Counted from the stretch's first letter, positions 1-8,402 are shown. The stretch is 64,000 bases of DNA from Deltaproteobacteria bacterium CSP1-8 (GCA_001443455.1 LDXO01000006.1:1-64000); one strand, 5' to 3'. Notes: a model not told the origin generated them from the letters alone. Numbers and translations: made by a program.

Positions 1-108
1 GCCCACTCGGGGAGGGAAGAGAGGAAAGTGATTCCCTTCTCCACGCTGGACGCGCAGTGGGCGAAGATGGGGCGGCTGGCGATCGTCGTGAGAAGGGGGG
101 CTTCTTGA
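1..108 (+). CDS. C-terminal end of an upstream protein (partial)
   Basis: Frame 1 is open from the first base to a TGA at 106-108 and encodes 35 residues ending in ...WAKMGRLAIVVRRGAS. The start lies outside the window. The tail (Asp-Ala-Gln-Trp, then a hydrophobic strand) is reminiscent of the end of C39/papain-like peptidases, which in some bacteria are linked to TPR lipoproteins like the gene downstream. That resemblance is weak and inferred. No function can be assigned from 35 residues. Confidence 0.4.
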   Translation, partial: AHSGREERKVIPFSTLDAQWAKMGRLAIVVRRGAS

Positions 109-164
109 CGGGAAGGACCCTGGCTCGCCGGCCTCCAGAGATCCATTCCTTCAGATCCCGGCAT

Positions 165-290
165 TTGAGGGCCGCTGCATCCCCGCCGGCTTCGTTGCCC
201 GCCCTCACCGTACCGCGGCGGGTACGCCTCGGTCGGGCGCCTCGCCGGACGGGGCGCATCGACCCTCTCGGTGCACGGCCTCTTCAGGAA
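165..290. repeat. Degenerate copy of the inverted-end repeat family
   Basis: This stretch aligns by eye with the interior of the repeat at 62529-62699: both run GCCGCTGCA, GGCTTCGTTGC, GTACGCCTC, GCGCCTCGCC, GGCGCATCGAC and CTCGGTGC in the same order. The flanking inverted ends are no longer recognisable here. A hairpin is kept: GTACC...GGTAC here, GTACT...AGTAC in the 62.6 kb copy, so the pair changed on both sides. This is non-coding repeat DNA, so upstream extension of the TPR reading frame through it is not real protein. Confidence 0.65.
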
Positions 291-374
291 CGGACCTCTG
301 GATGCCGGGGGGCTCCGTTATCAAGCGCGCGCGACCTTCGCCCGCTCGCTGCCATTCCGCTCGACGCATTCCCC

Positions 375-421
375 GGGGACACTCCTGATTCATCTCCGGG
401 ATGCGGGAGAGGAGTGTCCCC
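375..421. repeat. REP-like palindrome (GGGGACACTCCT / AGGAGTGTCCCC)
   Basis: A perfect 12-bp inverted repeat at 375-386 and 410-421 encloses 23 bases. The bases just after the right arm (CCCGCCCAG, CGGAAC, CCCCGCA) recur in inverted orientation at about 19020-19055, so this is a dispersed element, not a local hairpin. The GGGGACAYTCCT type of end resembles the palindromes found around REP-associated tyrosine transposases (RAYTs). No transposase gene is present. The element sits just before or at the 5' end of the TPR gene. Confidence 0.6.
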
Positions 422-1112
422 GCCCAGCCACGGAACCCCCCGCATCGCCCCGGGTCCCCGGGAAGCGGAGCCGCTCCGTCGCCGTCCCCCTGTTTGGCGG
501 CGGGTGCTTTTTCTTTTCCTCCTGCCGGCGGTGTTCGCGGCGGCAGGCTGCGCAAGGATGCCCCGCATCATCGTCCTTTCCGACCCCCTGACCGCGGGGG
601 AGCATCTCGAACTCGGCGTGGCGTACGAGCGCAGCGGGGAATTCGAGATGGCGATCCGTGAATACGAGCGGGCCCTCCGGAAGAACGGGGAGTTTTTCCA
701 GGCCCGGGTGAACCTCGGCAACGCCTGGTTGGCGAAGAAGGAGTACGGGAAGGCGGAGGAGGAATACCGGAAGGCGCTGGAGGTCCGGCCCGGCGATCCC
801 GAGGCAACCAACAACCTCGCATGGGCGGCGATCTTTTCCGGGGAACGCAGGGAGGAGGCCGCGGCGAGGATGGAAGCGGTCCTTTCCCGCCCCGGGAACA
901 GAACCGCGACGCTCCTCGACACGCTCGGCGTGCTGCGGATGCGCCTGGGCCAGGCGGCCACGGCAGAGGAGGCGTTCGTCGAGGCGGAACGGCTCTGCCT
1001 CGAGGCAGGGGAGCCCGGGTGCCCGGGGGAGATTCTCCGGGAGATCCGGGATCACCGGGCGGAACTTGACGGGCGAATCCCCTCCTCCCCGGCGCCCCCT
1101 CTGGTACAATAG
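414..1112 (+). CDS. TPR-repeat lipoprotein
   Basis: The mature part has three to four tetratricopeptide repeats (LGVAYERSGEFEMAIREYERAL, then NLGNAWLAKKEYGKAEEEYR, then a weaker unit ending in ALRMRLGQAATAEEAF-like sequence). It is therefore probably a protein-interaction scaffold on the periplasmic face of a membrane. A hydrophobic stretch ending FAAAGC (Cys encoded about 549) is a good lipobox. The start is uncertain: the only in-frame start codon upstream of the signal is GTG at 414, inside the REP-like palindrome and with poor ribosome-site spacing. ATG at 558 would lose the lipobox. The frame stays open farther upstream, but that DNA is repeat sequence. Confidence 0.65.
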   Translation: MSPPSHGTPRIAPGPREAEPLRRRPPVWRRVLFLFLLPAVFAAAGCARMPRIIVLSDPLTAGEHLELGVAYERSGEFEMAIREYERALRKNGEFFQARVNLGNAWLAKKEYGKAEEEYRKALEVRPGDPEATNNLAWAAIFSGERREEAAARMEAVLSRPGNRTATLLDTLGVLRMRLGQAATAEEAFVEAERLCLEAGEPGCPGEILREIRDHRAELDGRIPSSPAPPLVQ

Positions 1113-1207
1113 AGTGATGCTGCGCGATCATCGTATCGCAACCGCGCGGGTGACGGCTTTCCTGCCCGAGCCGATGCCGCGCGCGGACGGGTGACCGGAG
1201 CGGTTTC

Positions 1208-2134
1208 TTGTTTCCTCCCATCCACCCCGACCTCAGGTTTCACAATTACGCCTCGTACCTGCGGAGGCGTATCGGCGGGGCCGCGGTGCGGATCAGCGTC
1301 GACGGCGGATTCACCTGCCCGAACCGGGACGGCACCCGGGGCACGGGCGGCTGCCGGTACTGCAACAACGACTCCTTCACCGGCGGGATCCTGTTTCCGG
1401 GACTGCCAGTCGAGGAGCAGGTCATGCGGACGATCCTTTCCCCCGGGAGGCACAGGAACGCCTCCCGCCTCCTGGTCTACTTCCAGCGGTTCAGCAACAG
1501 CTACGCGCCCCCGGAGGAACTGGACCGGGTATACCGCGCCGCCTTCTGCCATCCCGACGTTGCCGGGATCGTCGTGGGCACCAGGCCCGACTGCCTCGGG
1601 CCGGAGGCGCTCGACGTGCTGGAGGGGATCGGGCGGAACTGGTACGTCTCCGTGGAGATCGGGCTCCAGTCGAAGTCCGACGCCGTCCTCGCAAGGGTAA
1701 ACCGGGGACATACCGTCGACGAGTTCGTGGTCGCCGTGGCCGCCGTGCGGGCCCGGGGGATCGACACCGGGGTCCACCTGATCTACGGCATCCCCGGGGA
1801 CACGCGGGAGAATTTCGTGGAGACGGCCGGATTCCTCTCCGACCTCGACGTACAGGGGGTGAAGCTGCATCACTTCCACGTCGTGTCCGGCAGTGCCATG
1901 GCGCGGGAGTGGAAAAAGGGAACGGTGAGGGTTCCGGAATACGGGGAATACGTCTCGGCCTGCGCGGATTTCCTGGAACGGCTCTCCCCCGAGGTCGCCG
2001 TTCTCCGTCTGGTCGGGTCGGCTTCTCCCGGGACGCTGATCGCTCCCCTTTGGGAGAAAGGGGGCAGGGAGATGGCGCAGGACGTGGCGGCAGAACTCCG
2101 AAGGAGGGACACCTGGCAGGGCGCTCTCCGGTAG
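1208..2134 (+). CDS. Radical SAM protein, YhcC/YtqA (TIGR01212) family
   Basis: The 308-residue protein matches the usual length of this family. Near residues 37-55 it carries the atypical radical SAM cluster motif FTCPNRDGTRGTGGCRYC: the first Cys is far from the Cys-x2-Cys pair, as in YhcC. SDGGF-like and GVHLIYGIPG motifs further on fit the SAM barrel. Members bind a [4Fe-4S] cluster and cleave S-adenosylmethionine; the physiological substrate is not settled. The start is TTG at 1208, giving MFPPIHPDLRFHNYASYL. The thioesterase-like gene follows 21 bases downstream, probably co-transcribed. Confidence 0.85.
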   Translation: MFPPIHPDLRFHNYASYLRRRIGGAAVRISVDGGFTCPNRDGTRGTGGCRYCNNDSFTGGILFPGLPVEEQVMRTILSPGRHRNASRLLVYFQRFSNSYAPPEELDRVYRAAFCHPDVAGIVVGTRPDCLGPEALDVLEGIGRNWYVSVEIGLQSKSDAVLARVNRGHTVDEFVVAVAAVRARGIDTGVHLIYGIPGDTRENFVETAGFLSDLDVQGVKLHHFHVVSGSAMAREWKKGTVRVPEYGEYVSACADFLERLSPEVAVLRLVGSASPGTLIAPLWEKGGREMAQDVAAELRRRDTWQGALR

Positions 2135-2155
2135 GGCGGCGGGAAAGGAGAAACG

Positions 2156-2662
2156 ATGGGCGACGCGGAGAGGGAATATCTTCCCCACTCGTCCCGGTGC
2201 TTCATCTGCGGGGACGAGAACGGGTGCGGGGTGCGCACCCGGTTCTTCGTCCAGGGGGACGCCGTGCGGGCGAGGGTGACGCTTCCCCGGCACGTCAACG
2301 GGTACAAGGACGTCGCGCATGGGGGAGTCACCGCGGCCCTCCTGGACGAGTCGATGGGGTGGGCGGCAACGGTGTTCGGGGGCAGGCACCCGATGTACCT
2401 CACCGGCGAACTGACCGTGAAGTACCTGTCCCCGGTTTCCGTCGGGGAGGAGATCGAGATCGCAAGCAGGCTCGTGGAGGACTCGGGGAGGATCGCCTAC
2501 AGCACGGGGGAACTCGTCTGCGGCGGGAAGGTCTGCGTGAAGGCGAGTGGGAAGTTCCTTCCGATGAGCCCGGAGGAGACCGCGCGGGTGATTCCCTATC
2601 TCAAGTTCGACCAGTGCCGGAAATACCGGACCCTGTTCGACTACGCAAAGGAGCCGGAATGA
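2156..2662 (+). CDS. PaaI-type hotdog-fold thioesterase
   Basis: This 168-residue single hotdog-domain protein contains VAHGGVTAALLDESMGWAA near residues 53-70. That is the HGG plus catalytic acidic-helix signature of acyl-CoA thioesterases of the PaaI/YbgC superfamily. The N-terminus has a CFICGDEN motif common in PaaI-like proteins of environmental bacteria. It is expected to hydrolyse an acyl- or aryl-CoA ester in the cytoplasm; the substrate cannot be read from the sequence. An AAAGGAG site lies just upstream of the ATG. Confidence 0.85.
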   Translation: MGDAEREYLPHSSRCFICGDENGCGVRTRFFVQGDAVRARVTLPRHVNGYKDVAHGGVTAALLDESMGWAATVFGGRHPMYLTGELTVKYLSPVSVGEEIEIASRLVEDSGRIAYSTGELVCGGKVCVKASGKFLPMSPEETARVIPYLKFDQCRKYRTLFDYAKEPE

Positions 2663-2677
2663 AGCGCGTATCGGGCG

Positions 2678-3760
2678 TCACCGGCTTGCCGGGGAGGATG
2701 GGGAACCGGGAGTGTGCCTGACGCGGATCCGCACCGTGTAGGCGACGGTATCCAGGGACGGGCCGGCGTGGAATTCGACCTTGCCGGTCATCCCCTCCGG
2801 CGGAATGGTCCCCAGTTTCCCCAGTTCCTCGAGAAAGGCGCCGGCGGTATCGACCGGGACGTGGACCCGAACGATCTCGCGGAGGGGAAACGTTTCCTCG
2901 GCTCCGACTCCTCCTGCCGCGCCCGTTTCTTCCCTGCGGACCGTCCCGCCCAGACGCAGGGCGAGGACGGCGATGCGGTCCTCCAGCCCGGTCCGGTCGT
3001 CCGAAGCGACTTCGATCGTCACTTCCCTCCCGGAAGGCATCGGCCGCAGCAGCCGTGACAGCGGGGGGGCAAATACGCGGGGCGCCGTGGATTCCCCCGC
3101 CGGGGAGTCCCGAAGGGACGTCGGTCCGATTGCCCCGCCCTCGGTGCTCACGCGGGCGGCGGGGACCGACGGGAGTTCCGCCTTGGCCTGTCCGGCGGGT
3201 TTCCCGGGACGGGGCGCGAAAACGACCGCTCGTTCCTTTTTCCCTGGCATCGTCGACGATATCTCGCGGGGCGCCTCTTTCTCCCCTGTCTCCCGGTCGG
3301 CGGCATCCGGGGGCCGCTTGACGGGGGCGCCCGCCTTTTGCCGGTCCGTCCGCGTGTCGGTCCTGCTTCCCGGAGTTCCTCTTTCGACGGACGCGGAAGG
3401 AGCCGGGGAGACCTTCGATGCCGGCATCTCTTTCCGGATCCCGTACGCGAGGAGAAAGACCAGCACCACGGCGGCGGCCTCGAGGGGGATCTTGATGTGG
3501 GCGGGCAGAAACAGTTTCTTCCACAACGGCGGTGCCGCTTGCTCTTTCTCGATGCGCAGCCTGACCCCCGCGAGCAGCCCGGGGGGTGCTGCTCCGGGGG
3601 GGAGGTTTTTGAGGAGGGACAGCGTTTCCTTGAGGGCCCTCTCCTCCTCGGCGCACCGGGCGCAATGCCGCAGGTGCTCCGCGATCCCCTCCCTCTCCCT
3701 CTCCGGGAGATCCCCGTCAAGGTAAGCGGAGAGAAGGTCCCATGCCCTGGCGCATTCCAT
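2678..3760 (-). CDS. Anti-sigma factor with zf-HC2 domain
   Basis: About 360 residues. The N-terminal 50 residues form a putative zinc-finger anti-sigma domain (HLRHCARC, i.e. His-x3-Cys-x2-Cys). A single transmembrane segment near residues 92-108 (AAAVVLVFLLAYGI) is followed by a long Pro/Ala/Arg-rich periplasmic region and a C-terminal alpha/beta-looking domain. It follows the ECF sigma gene in the same direction with a few bases between, the usual sigma/anti-sigma arrangement, so it probably holds the sigma factor at the membrane until an envelope signal. The start could be GTG at 3769 or ATG at 3760; the ATG has the better ribosome-site spacing. Confidence 0.8.
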   Translation of the reverse strand: MECARAWDLLSAYLDGDLPEREREGIAEHLRHCARCAEEERALKETLSLLKNLPPGAAPPGLLAGVRLRIEKEQAAPPLWKKLFLPAHIKIPLEAAAVVLVFLLAYGIRKEMPASKVSPAPSASVERGTPGSRTDTRTDRQKAGAPVKRPPDAADRETGEKEAPREISSTMPGKKERAVVFAPRPGKPAGQAKAELPSVPAARVSTEGGAIGPTSLRDSPAGESTAPRVFAPPLSRLLRPMPSGREVTIEVASDDRTGLEDRIAVLALRLGGTVRREETGAAGGVGAEETFPLREIVRVHVPVDTAGAFLEELGKLGTIPPEGMTGKVEFHAGPSLDTVAYTVRIRVRHTPGSPSSPASR

Positions 3761-3772
3761 CCTTTCCACCCG

Positions 3773-4399
3773 TTACACGACCGGCGCCAGCATCCTGCGC
3801 AGCGCCATTCTCGCCCTGTGTAGCTTCGATTTCACCGTGCCCAGAGGAAGTCCCGCAGCCGCCGCGAGCTCCTCGTACGTAAAGCCCTCCACATCCGACA
3901 GGAGAACGAGAAGCCGGGAATCCTCGTCGAGCCTTGCGATCGCCGCTTCCAGGATTTTCCCGGTCTCCCGCGTTTCGACCATGCGGTCGGGGCGGTCCTC
4001 CTCCCTGCCGGGAGGTTGGAAGGGCGCGACGCCGTCTCCCTGCGGTTCGTCGGGCAGAACCTCCCTTGCGGCCCGCGCCGTCCGCTGGCGGATGCGGTTG
4101 AGGCACCGGTTGGCCGCGATGCGGAGCAACCAGGTGGAAAGAGACGCCTCCCCGCGGAAACCCGTCAGGTTCCGGTAGGCCGACAGGAATACCTCCTGCG
4201 CGACGTCTTGGGCATCCTCCCGGTCCGACAGCATACGCGTGCAGAAGGCGTACACCCGGTCCTGGTGGGCCCTGACGATGGCGTCGAACGCCCCGGGTTT
4301 CCCCTCCCGGAAGGCTTCCACCAGAAGGTCGACGGGCCGGGTTCCCGCCTCGCTCGCGCGGTTCTTCGGACTGCATGGCGGAGGAGCGGCTGAATCCAC
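3773..4399 (-). CDS. ECF-type RNA polymerase sigma factor (RpoE-like)
   Basis: The 208-residue protein has region 2 (YAFCTRMLSDREDAQDVAQEVFLSAYRNL, near residues 50-80, with STWLLRIAANRCLNRIR after it) and region 4 (FTYEELAAAAGLPLGTVKSKLHRAR, near 170-195), the compact layout of group 4 sigma factors. A negatively charged linker joins the two. It is followed by its probable membrane anti-sigma partner, so it likely drives an envelope-stress regulon. The start is GTG at 4399. The divergent neighbour is the DUF948-type gene. Confidence 0.9.
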   Translation of the reverse strand: MDSAAPPPCSPKNRASEAGTRPVDLLVEAFREGKPGAFDAIVRAHQDRVYAFCTRMLSDREDAQDVAQEVFLSAYRNLTGFRGEASLSTWLLRIAANRCLNRIRQRTARAAREVLPDEPQGDGVAPFQPPGREEDRPDRMVETRETGKILEAAIARLDEDSRLLVLLSDVEGFTYEELAAAAGLPLGTVKSKLHRARMALRRMLAPVV

Positions 4400-4601
4400 G
4401 GCTACCCCTTATGTCTTCTGACAGTCGGCGGCCGGCTTCGGTTCCGGGGTATGCGACTCCGGAAGCGAAACCTCCCTCCGTGCCGTCCATTGTACTGCGG
4501 CGCCGGTTGCGGGAGGAGGGGCTTTCCTGTATTTTATTTATAGAATCGACGGAACTGTGTACCCGGTTGCAATATCTCAACAAAAAAAGGGGGTTTTCGG
4601 T

Positions 4602-5006
4602 TTGGTCACCCAGTCGGGTCTGCTGACGGTACTTGCCCTGGCAGTCATCGTGGTTGTAGCCGGGATGGCGTGGGCCACATGGAAACTCCTGAAAACCATT
4701 GAATTATTGGCAAGTCGCGTGGATGAGTCCCTAAAGCAGTTCGAGAAGACGGCGGAGGAGATCCGGAAGAGCAATGCCGTCTTGCATGAGATTATGACCC
4801 ACGCCCAGAGGAGCGTGGCGAACGTCGAGCACGTGACGGAAGGGGTGCGGAAGTTGAGAAAGACGCTGGACGCGACCACGGGGGTTCTGGATTTCGGGGT
4901 CCTTCCGGTTCTCGGAACCGTGGTCGGGGTGCTGGCGGGTTCGAAGGCTGCCGTGTCGTACGTTGTGAACCGAATATTTCGAAAGGAGGGTCGTCATGGC
5001 GAATGA
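4602..5006 (+). CDS. DUF948-type membrane-anchored protein
   Basis: About 134 residues: an N-terminal transmembrane helix (TVLALAVIVVVAGMAWATW) followed by an amphipathic, helix-rich region with heptad character (IELLASRVDESLKQFEKTAEEIRK). A GVLPVLGTVVGVLAGSKAAVSYV segment lies near the end. This is the layout of DUF948 proteins, which usually sit next to YtxH-domain genes, as here. I place the start at TTG 4602 because a run of A then GGGGG lies at proper distance upstream; GTG at 4557 is an alternative. The role is unknown, probably envelope-related. Confidence 0.75.
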   Translation: MVTQSGLLTVLALAVIVVVAGMAWATWKLLKTIELLASRVDESLKQFEKTAEEIRKSNAVLHEIMTHAQRSVANVEHVTEGVRKLRKTLDATTGVLDFGVLPVLGTVVGVLAGSKAAVSYVVNRIFRKEGRHGE

Positions 5007-5286
5007 AAACTGCAATGCGGGTGGGGTGTTCGTGGCATTTCTGGCCGGCGGCCTGATCGGCGCGGGACTGGCCCTTCTTTATGCCCCCGTATCGGGCAAG
5101 GAGGCGCGGGTCAAGATCAGCGACGTCCTGGAAGACATGAAGAAGAAGTCCGAAGGCTTTGGCGTCGACATCAAGAAGAAGGTCGATTCCTTCATGGAGG
5201 AGGAGAAGGCGATCATCAAGGCCGCCTACGACGCGGGCAGGGAGGCGATGACGCGCGAGAGGGAGAAGTACACCAAGTCCGAATAG
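4996..5286 (+). CDS. YtxH-domain small membrane protein
   Basis: The 96-residue protein has a glycine-rich transmembrane segment (VFVAFLAGGLIGAGLALLYAP) followed by SGKEARVKISD and a charged helical tail. The motif G-x-A-L-L-Y-A-P-x-S-G-K-E-x-R is typical of the YtxH family. It overlaps the end of the DUF948-type gene by 11 bases, so the two are translated together. Its function is unknown; family members are often induced by general stress. Confidence 0.85.
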   Translation: MANENCNAGGVFVAFLAGGLIGAGLALLYAPVSGKEARVKISDVLEDMKKKSEGFGVDIKKKVDSFMEEEKAIIKAAYDAGREAMTREREKYTKSE

Positions 5287-5355
5287 AGCAGCCCATTCCG
5301 ATACGCAGGGCCTGTCGGGAAGGACGGACCGATCGTTTCCACCGGAACTCCAGGG

Positions 5356-5376
5356 GGCCCGGGTTTCTGCCGGGCC
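5356..5376. terminator. Possible hairpin terminator between convergent genes
   Basis: GGCCCGG and CCGGGCC form a perfect 7-bp stem around a 7-base loop, between the convergent YtxH and znuB genes. There is no T-run on either side, so termination efficiency is unclear. Confidence 0.35.
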
Positions 5377-5383
5377 ACCTTCC

Positions 5384-6244
5384 TCAATGCTTCCCCCGAA
5401 TCCCCCGGAGGAGAGCCGTGGCGGCGAAAAACGCCGCGGCGAACAGCACGACGGTTGCTCCGGTGGCGGTGTCCAGGTAGTACGAAGCGGCGATTCCCGA
5501 GAGGCCGGAGATCACGGCGATAGCGACGGCCGCCCAGAAGGCGGAAACGGCTCCGCGCGCGACGTTCCGGGCGGCGGCGGCCGGAACGACGAGCAACGCC
5601 GTGACGAGAAGGATCCCCACCGCCCGGATGGCGGTCGAGACCACGAGGGCGACCACGAGGGCGAAGGAGATTTCCAGGGCACGGACGGGGATGCCCATCG
5701 ATTTGGCGAATCCCTCGTGGACACCAAGGAGCATGATCTTGTTGAAGGTGAGGAACAGGTAGGCGCCGACGGAGAGGAAGAGCACCGCCATCCAGAGGAT
5801 CTCCGTTTCGGAGACCGCGAGGAGGTCGCCGTAGAGGTACGCCTGGAGGTTCCTCGTGAGCCCTTTTTGCGCGCTGATGATGGCGATTCCGAGGGCGATG
5901 ACCGTGGAGAAGAAGACACCGATGACGGTGTCCGGGGAAAGCTCCGTGCGTCCCTTGACCAGGGTGATCGCCCAGGCCACGAACAGACCGAAGGCGACCA
6001 TCGTGAGGAGAGGGTGAACCCCGAGGAGCACGCCGATCGCCACGCCGGTGAACGCCGAGTGTCCTATGGCGTCGGAGAAGAAGGCCATCCGGAAATGGAC
6101 GAGGGGCACGCCTACGGCCGCCGCGGCGGGAGCGACAAGAAGCATTGCCAGGATCGCCCGCTTCATGAAGAGCGGTTCCGCGAAGCCGAACGGCAGGACA
6201 CGGCCCATCGCGGAGAACAGGGGAGCTAGGAGCGATTCCACCAT
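5384..6244 (-). CDS. znuB: Zinc/manganese-type ABC transporter permease (ZnuB-like)
   Basis: The 286-residue protein has about eight hydrophobic helices and the ABC-3 family signatures SDAIGHSAFTGVAIG near residue 58 and TFNKIMLLGVHEGFAKSMG in the cytoplasmic loop that contacts the ATPase. It forms the channel for a divalent metal, most likely zinc, entering the cytoplasm. The ATG at 6244 overlaps the znuC stop as TGATG, so translation is coupled. Zinc rather than manganese is inferred from the Fur-family regulator and the His-rich loop in the binding protein. Confidence 0.88.
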   Translation of the reverse strand: MVESLLAPLFSAMGRVLPFGFAEPLFMKRAILAMLLVAPAAAAVGVPLVHFRMAFFSDAIGHSAFTGVAIGVLLGVHPLLTMVAFGLFVAWAITLVKGRTELSPDTVIGVFFSTVIALGIAIISAQKGLTRNLQAYLYGDLLAVSETEILWMAVLFLSVGAYLFLTFNKIMLLGVHEGFAKSMGIPVRALEISFALVVALVVSTAIRAVGILLVTALLVVPAAAARNVARGAVSAFWAAVAIAVISGLSGIAASYYLDTATGATVVLFAAAFFAATALLRGIRGKH

Positions 6245-7056
6245 CAATCCTCCTTTCCCCCGGCCCTGCGGGGTGGCGAGGGTCCGTGGAGGCGCCCGTG
6301 GCCCCCGGCGGGTCCGTGGCTGAACAGGTGCGCGCCGCTGCCGTACATCGCCGCGATGTTCTCCGGGGTCAGCGTCTCCGTCGTCGCTCCCTGGCAGACG
6401 ACCCTGCGGTTCAGGCAGATGACGCGGTCGGCGTGACGGCTGACCACGGAGAGATCGTGGCTGACCAGGAGCAGGCTGAAACGGGACTCGCTGTGGATCT
6501 GACCGAGGAAGTCGAAGAACAGCTCCTCCCCCGAGAGGTCCACCCCGGACACGGGCTCGTCCAGGAGCAGGATGTCCGGATTGTCGCGCAGGGCGAGGGC
6601 GAGAAGGACCCGCTGGAGTTCCCCGCCCGAGAGCTTCCCCAGGGGGCGGGAGATCAGGTGGGATGCACCCCCATGGGCCAGGCTCTCCTTGGCTGACCTT
6701 CTCGACCGCGCGGAGTGACCGAAGATGACAGGGTACCTCTGGGAGGAAAGGGCGAAAAAGTCGAGCACCGTCATCGGGGCGTTCCGGTCGAAATCGAGCC
6801 GTTGGGGTACGTATCCGATCCGGGGGGCGCCCTTCCCGTGCTCCGCGGCGCGACAGAAGCGGATCTCCCCCGTGAAGGGGACAAGCCTCAGGATGGCCAG
6901 GAGCAGCGTGGTCTTTCCCGCTCCGTTCGGGCCGACGAGGGCGGTGACCTCCCCGCACCGGAGGTCGGCGTTGACCCCGGAGAGGATCTCCGTTCCTCCC
7001 GCCCGGACGGTGAGATCCCGGATTTCGAGCGTGTGATGGAAGGTCGTGGGCGTCAC
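6244..7056 (-). CDS. znuC: Zinc-type ABC transporter ATPase (ZnuC-like)
   Basis: This 270-residue ABC ATPase has Walker A GPNGAGKTT, the signature LSGGELQR, Walker B ILLLDEP and the switch SHDLSVVSRHADRVI in the expected order. It powers the metal importer with ZnuB and ZnuA. The GTG start at 7056 overlaps the znuA stop as GTGA. The C-terminal tail after the ATPase core is rich in His and Gly (HLFSHGPAGGHGRLHGP), a possible metal-binding extension seen in some ZnuC proteins. Confidence 0.88.
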   Translation of the reverse strand: MTPTTFHHTLEIRDLTVRAGGTEILSGVNADLRCGEVTALVGPNGAGKTTLLLAILRLVPFTGEIRFCRAAEHGKGAPRIGYVPQRLDFDRNAPMTVLDFFALSSQRYPVIFGHSARSRRSAKESLAHGGASHLISRPLGKLSGGELQRVLLALALRDNPDILLLDEPVSGVDLSGEELFFDFLGQIHSESRFSLLLVSHDLSVVSRHADRVICLNRRVVCQGATTETLTPENIAAMYGSGAHLFSHGPAGGHGRLHGPSPPRRAGGKED

Positions 7057-7958
7057 CTGGTCCCCAGCGCCTCGGTGAGCGTTTGCAGGTTCCGTCGCAT
7101 GACGTCCTCGTACGTCGTGGGCGCGGCGGACCCCGTGGACACCGGGTCGAGCATGCGGACGGGGACCCCCGCCTCCCGCGCGACCGTTTCGGCGAGCCTC
7201 TCGGGGTACTGGGGCTCCGCGAAAACGGCGGCCGCTGTTGTCTCCCGTATCGTGCGCACGAGTTCCCGCATCTCGCCGGCGGACGGTTCCTGCCCCGGCG
7301 TTTCCTCGATCCGCCCCACGATGGTCAACCCGATCTCCCTTGCCAGGTAGTCGAACACGTTGTGGAAAGTCACGATGTTCCGGTTCCGGAAGTGTCTCGC
7401 GGTCTCGTTGAATTCCCGGGCGAGGGCATCGAGTCGGCCGACGTATGTGTCTGCGTTCCGGCGGAAGACGGGGCCGTTTCCCGGGGAGACATCCGAAAGG
7501 GCCTTCTCGATGGCGCGGACCTGGAGGATGGCGTTCCGGGGGCTGACCCAGGTGTGCGGGTTCACCTCGTTGCGGCCCCCTCCCGGATGGCCGTGGGGAT
7601 CCCCGCCCGCCCGGAGGGGGATTACCGAGGAGGCGGTTTCCACGACACGGATCTTCGGGTTTGCCCTCCGGATGGGAGCCCCGAGGAAATCCTCCATCCC
7701 GAATCCGTTCGCGATGAAGAGATCCGCCTCGGCGATCTTCCTCATGTCCCCGGGCGAAAGCGAATAGTCGTGCGGACATCCCAGGGATGCGGGGAGCATC
7801 ATCTCCACCGTGACGCCGGGGGCGTCGCCGACGACGTTCCGCGTGAAGAGGTACATCGGGAGAAAGGAGGTGAGCACGCGAAGGTCGGCCCCCTGCGCGA
7901 CCCGTGAAAAGGGGGAGAGAACCAGCAAGGCCGCAAGAAGGGCGGCAAGGAGGTTCAT
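7053..7958 (-). CDS. znuA: Metal-binding periplasmic protein of the zinc ABC importer
   Basis: This 301-residue cluster A-I solute-binding protein carries a Sec signal (MNLLAALLAALLVLSPFSRVAQG). Likely metal ligands are His in GCPHDYSLS near residue 63, His in NPHTWVSPRN, His in VTFHNVFDYLA and an acidic residue near the C-terminus. The short loop GGDPHGHPGGG resembles the His-rich loops of zinc-specific members. The ATG at 7958 overlaps the upstream Fur-family gene as ATGA, so regulator and transporter form one operon. Confidence 0.88.
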   Translation of the reverse strand: MNLLAALLAALLVLSPFSRVAQGADLRVLTSFLPMYLFTRNVVGDAPGVTVEMMLPASLGCPHDYSLSPGDMRKIAEADLFIANGFGMEDFLGAPIRRANPKIRVVETASSVIPLRAGGDPHGHPGGGRNEVNPHTWVSPRNAILQVRAIEKALSDVSPGNGPVFRRNADTYVGRLDALAREFNETARHFRNRNIVTFHNVFDYLAREIGLTIVGRIEETPGQEPSAGEMRELVRTIRETTAAAVFAEPQYPERLAETVAREAGVPVRMLDPVSTGSAAPTTYEDVMRRNLQTLTEALGTR

Positions 7959-8386
7959 CGTCCCTCCTCCGTCGCCCTGCATTTCGGGCAGGCGCCGAAA
8001 AACTCCAGCGAGTGCTCCTTCACGTCGTATCCCAGGGTGCCGCGGATGTCCGCCTCGAGGCGGGAGAGGTCGCACCTGCGGGGCTGGAACGAATCGATCC
8101 TCCCGCACCTTCTGCAGACGACCCGGTGCCGGTGGGACCCGTCGGTGGCGAGTTCGTATCGGCGGCTTCTCTCGTGCAGCGCCACGCTTCTCACCAGCCC
8201 GAGGGAGACCAGCAGGGAAAGGTTCCGGTAGACGGTGGACGCGTCGGGCCTGGGCGCGGGGAACCGGTCCAGGATCTCTCTGGGCGAGAGCGGAAGGGGG
8301 CTTTCCGACAGGATGCGCAAGATCTCTCCCCTGCCGCGCGTGGCGGGGTATCCAAGCTTTCGAAGCGCTTCCGCAGGGGGCCCCAT
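7955..8386 (-). CDS. Fur-family metal-responsive repressor (Zur-like)
   Basis: The 143-residue protein has a winged-helix DNA-binding half and the Fur metal half: the regulatory His pair HRHVVCRRCGRID near residues 90-105, and two structural-zinc CxxC pairs (CRRC and CPKC). I place the start at ATG 8386 because AAAGGAGGG lies just upstream; an ATG at 8407 would fall inside the operator. The position at the head of the znuABC operon argues for a zinc sensor, although Fur or Mur cannot be excluded. It is probably autoregulated through the palindromes at 8403-8434. Confidence 0.85.
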   Translation of the reverse strand: MGPPAEALRKLGYPATRGRGEILRILSESPLPLSPREILDRFPAPRPDASTVYRNLSLLVSLGLVRSVALHERSRRYELATDGSHRHRVVCRRCGRIDSFQPRRCDLSRLEADIRGTLGYDVKEHSLEFFGACPKCRATEEGR

Positions 8387-8402
8387 GCATTCCCTCCTTT
8401 GC

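Noticed and set aside
57..413. N-terminal extension of the TPR protein
   Set aside because: The DNA there is repeat sequence and the translated residues have no domain; the lipobox marks the real N-terminal region.
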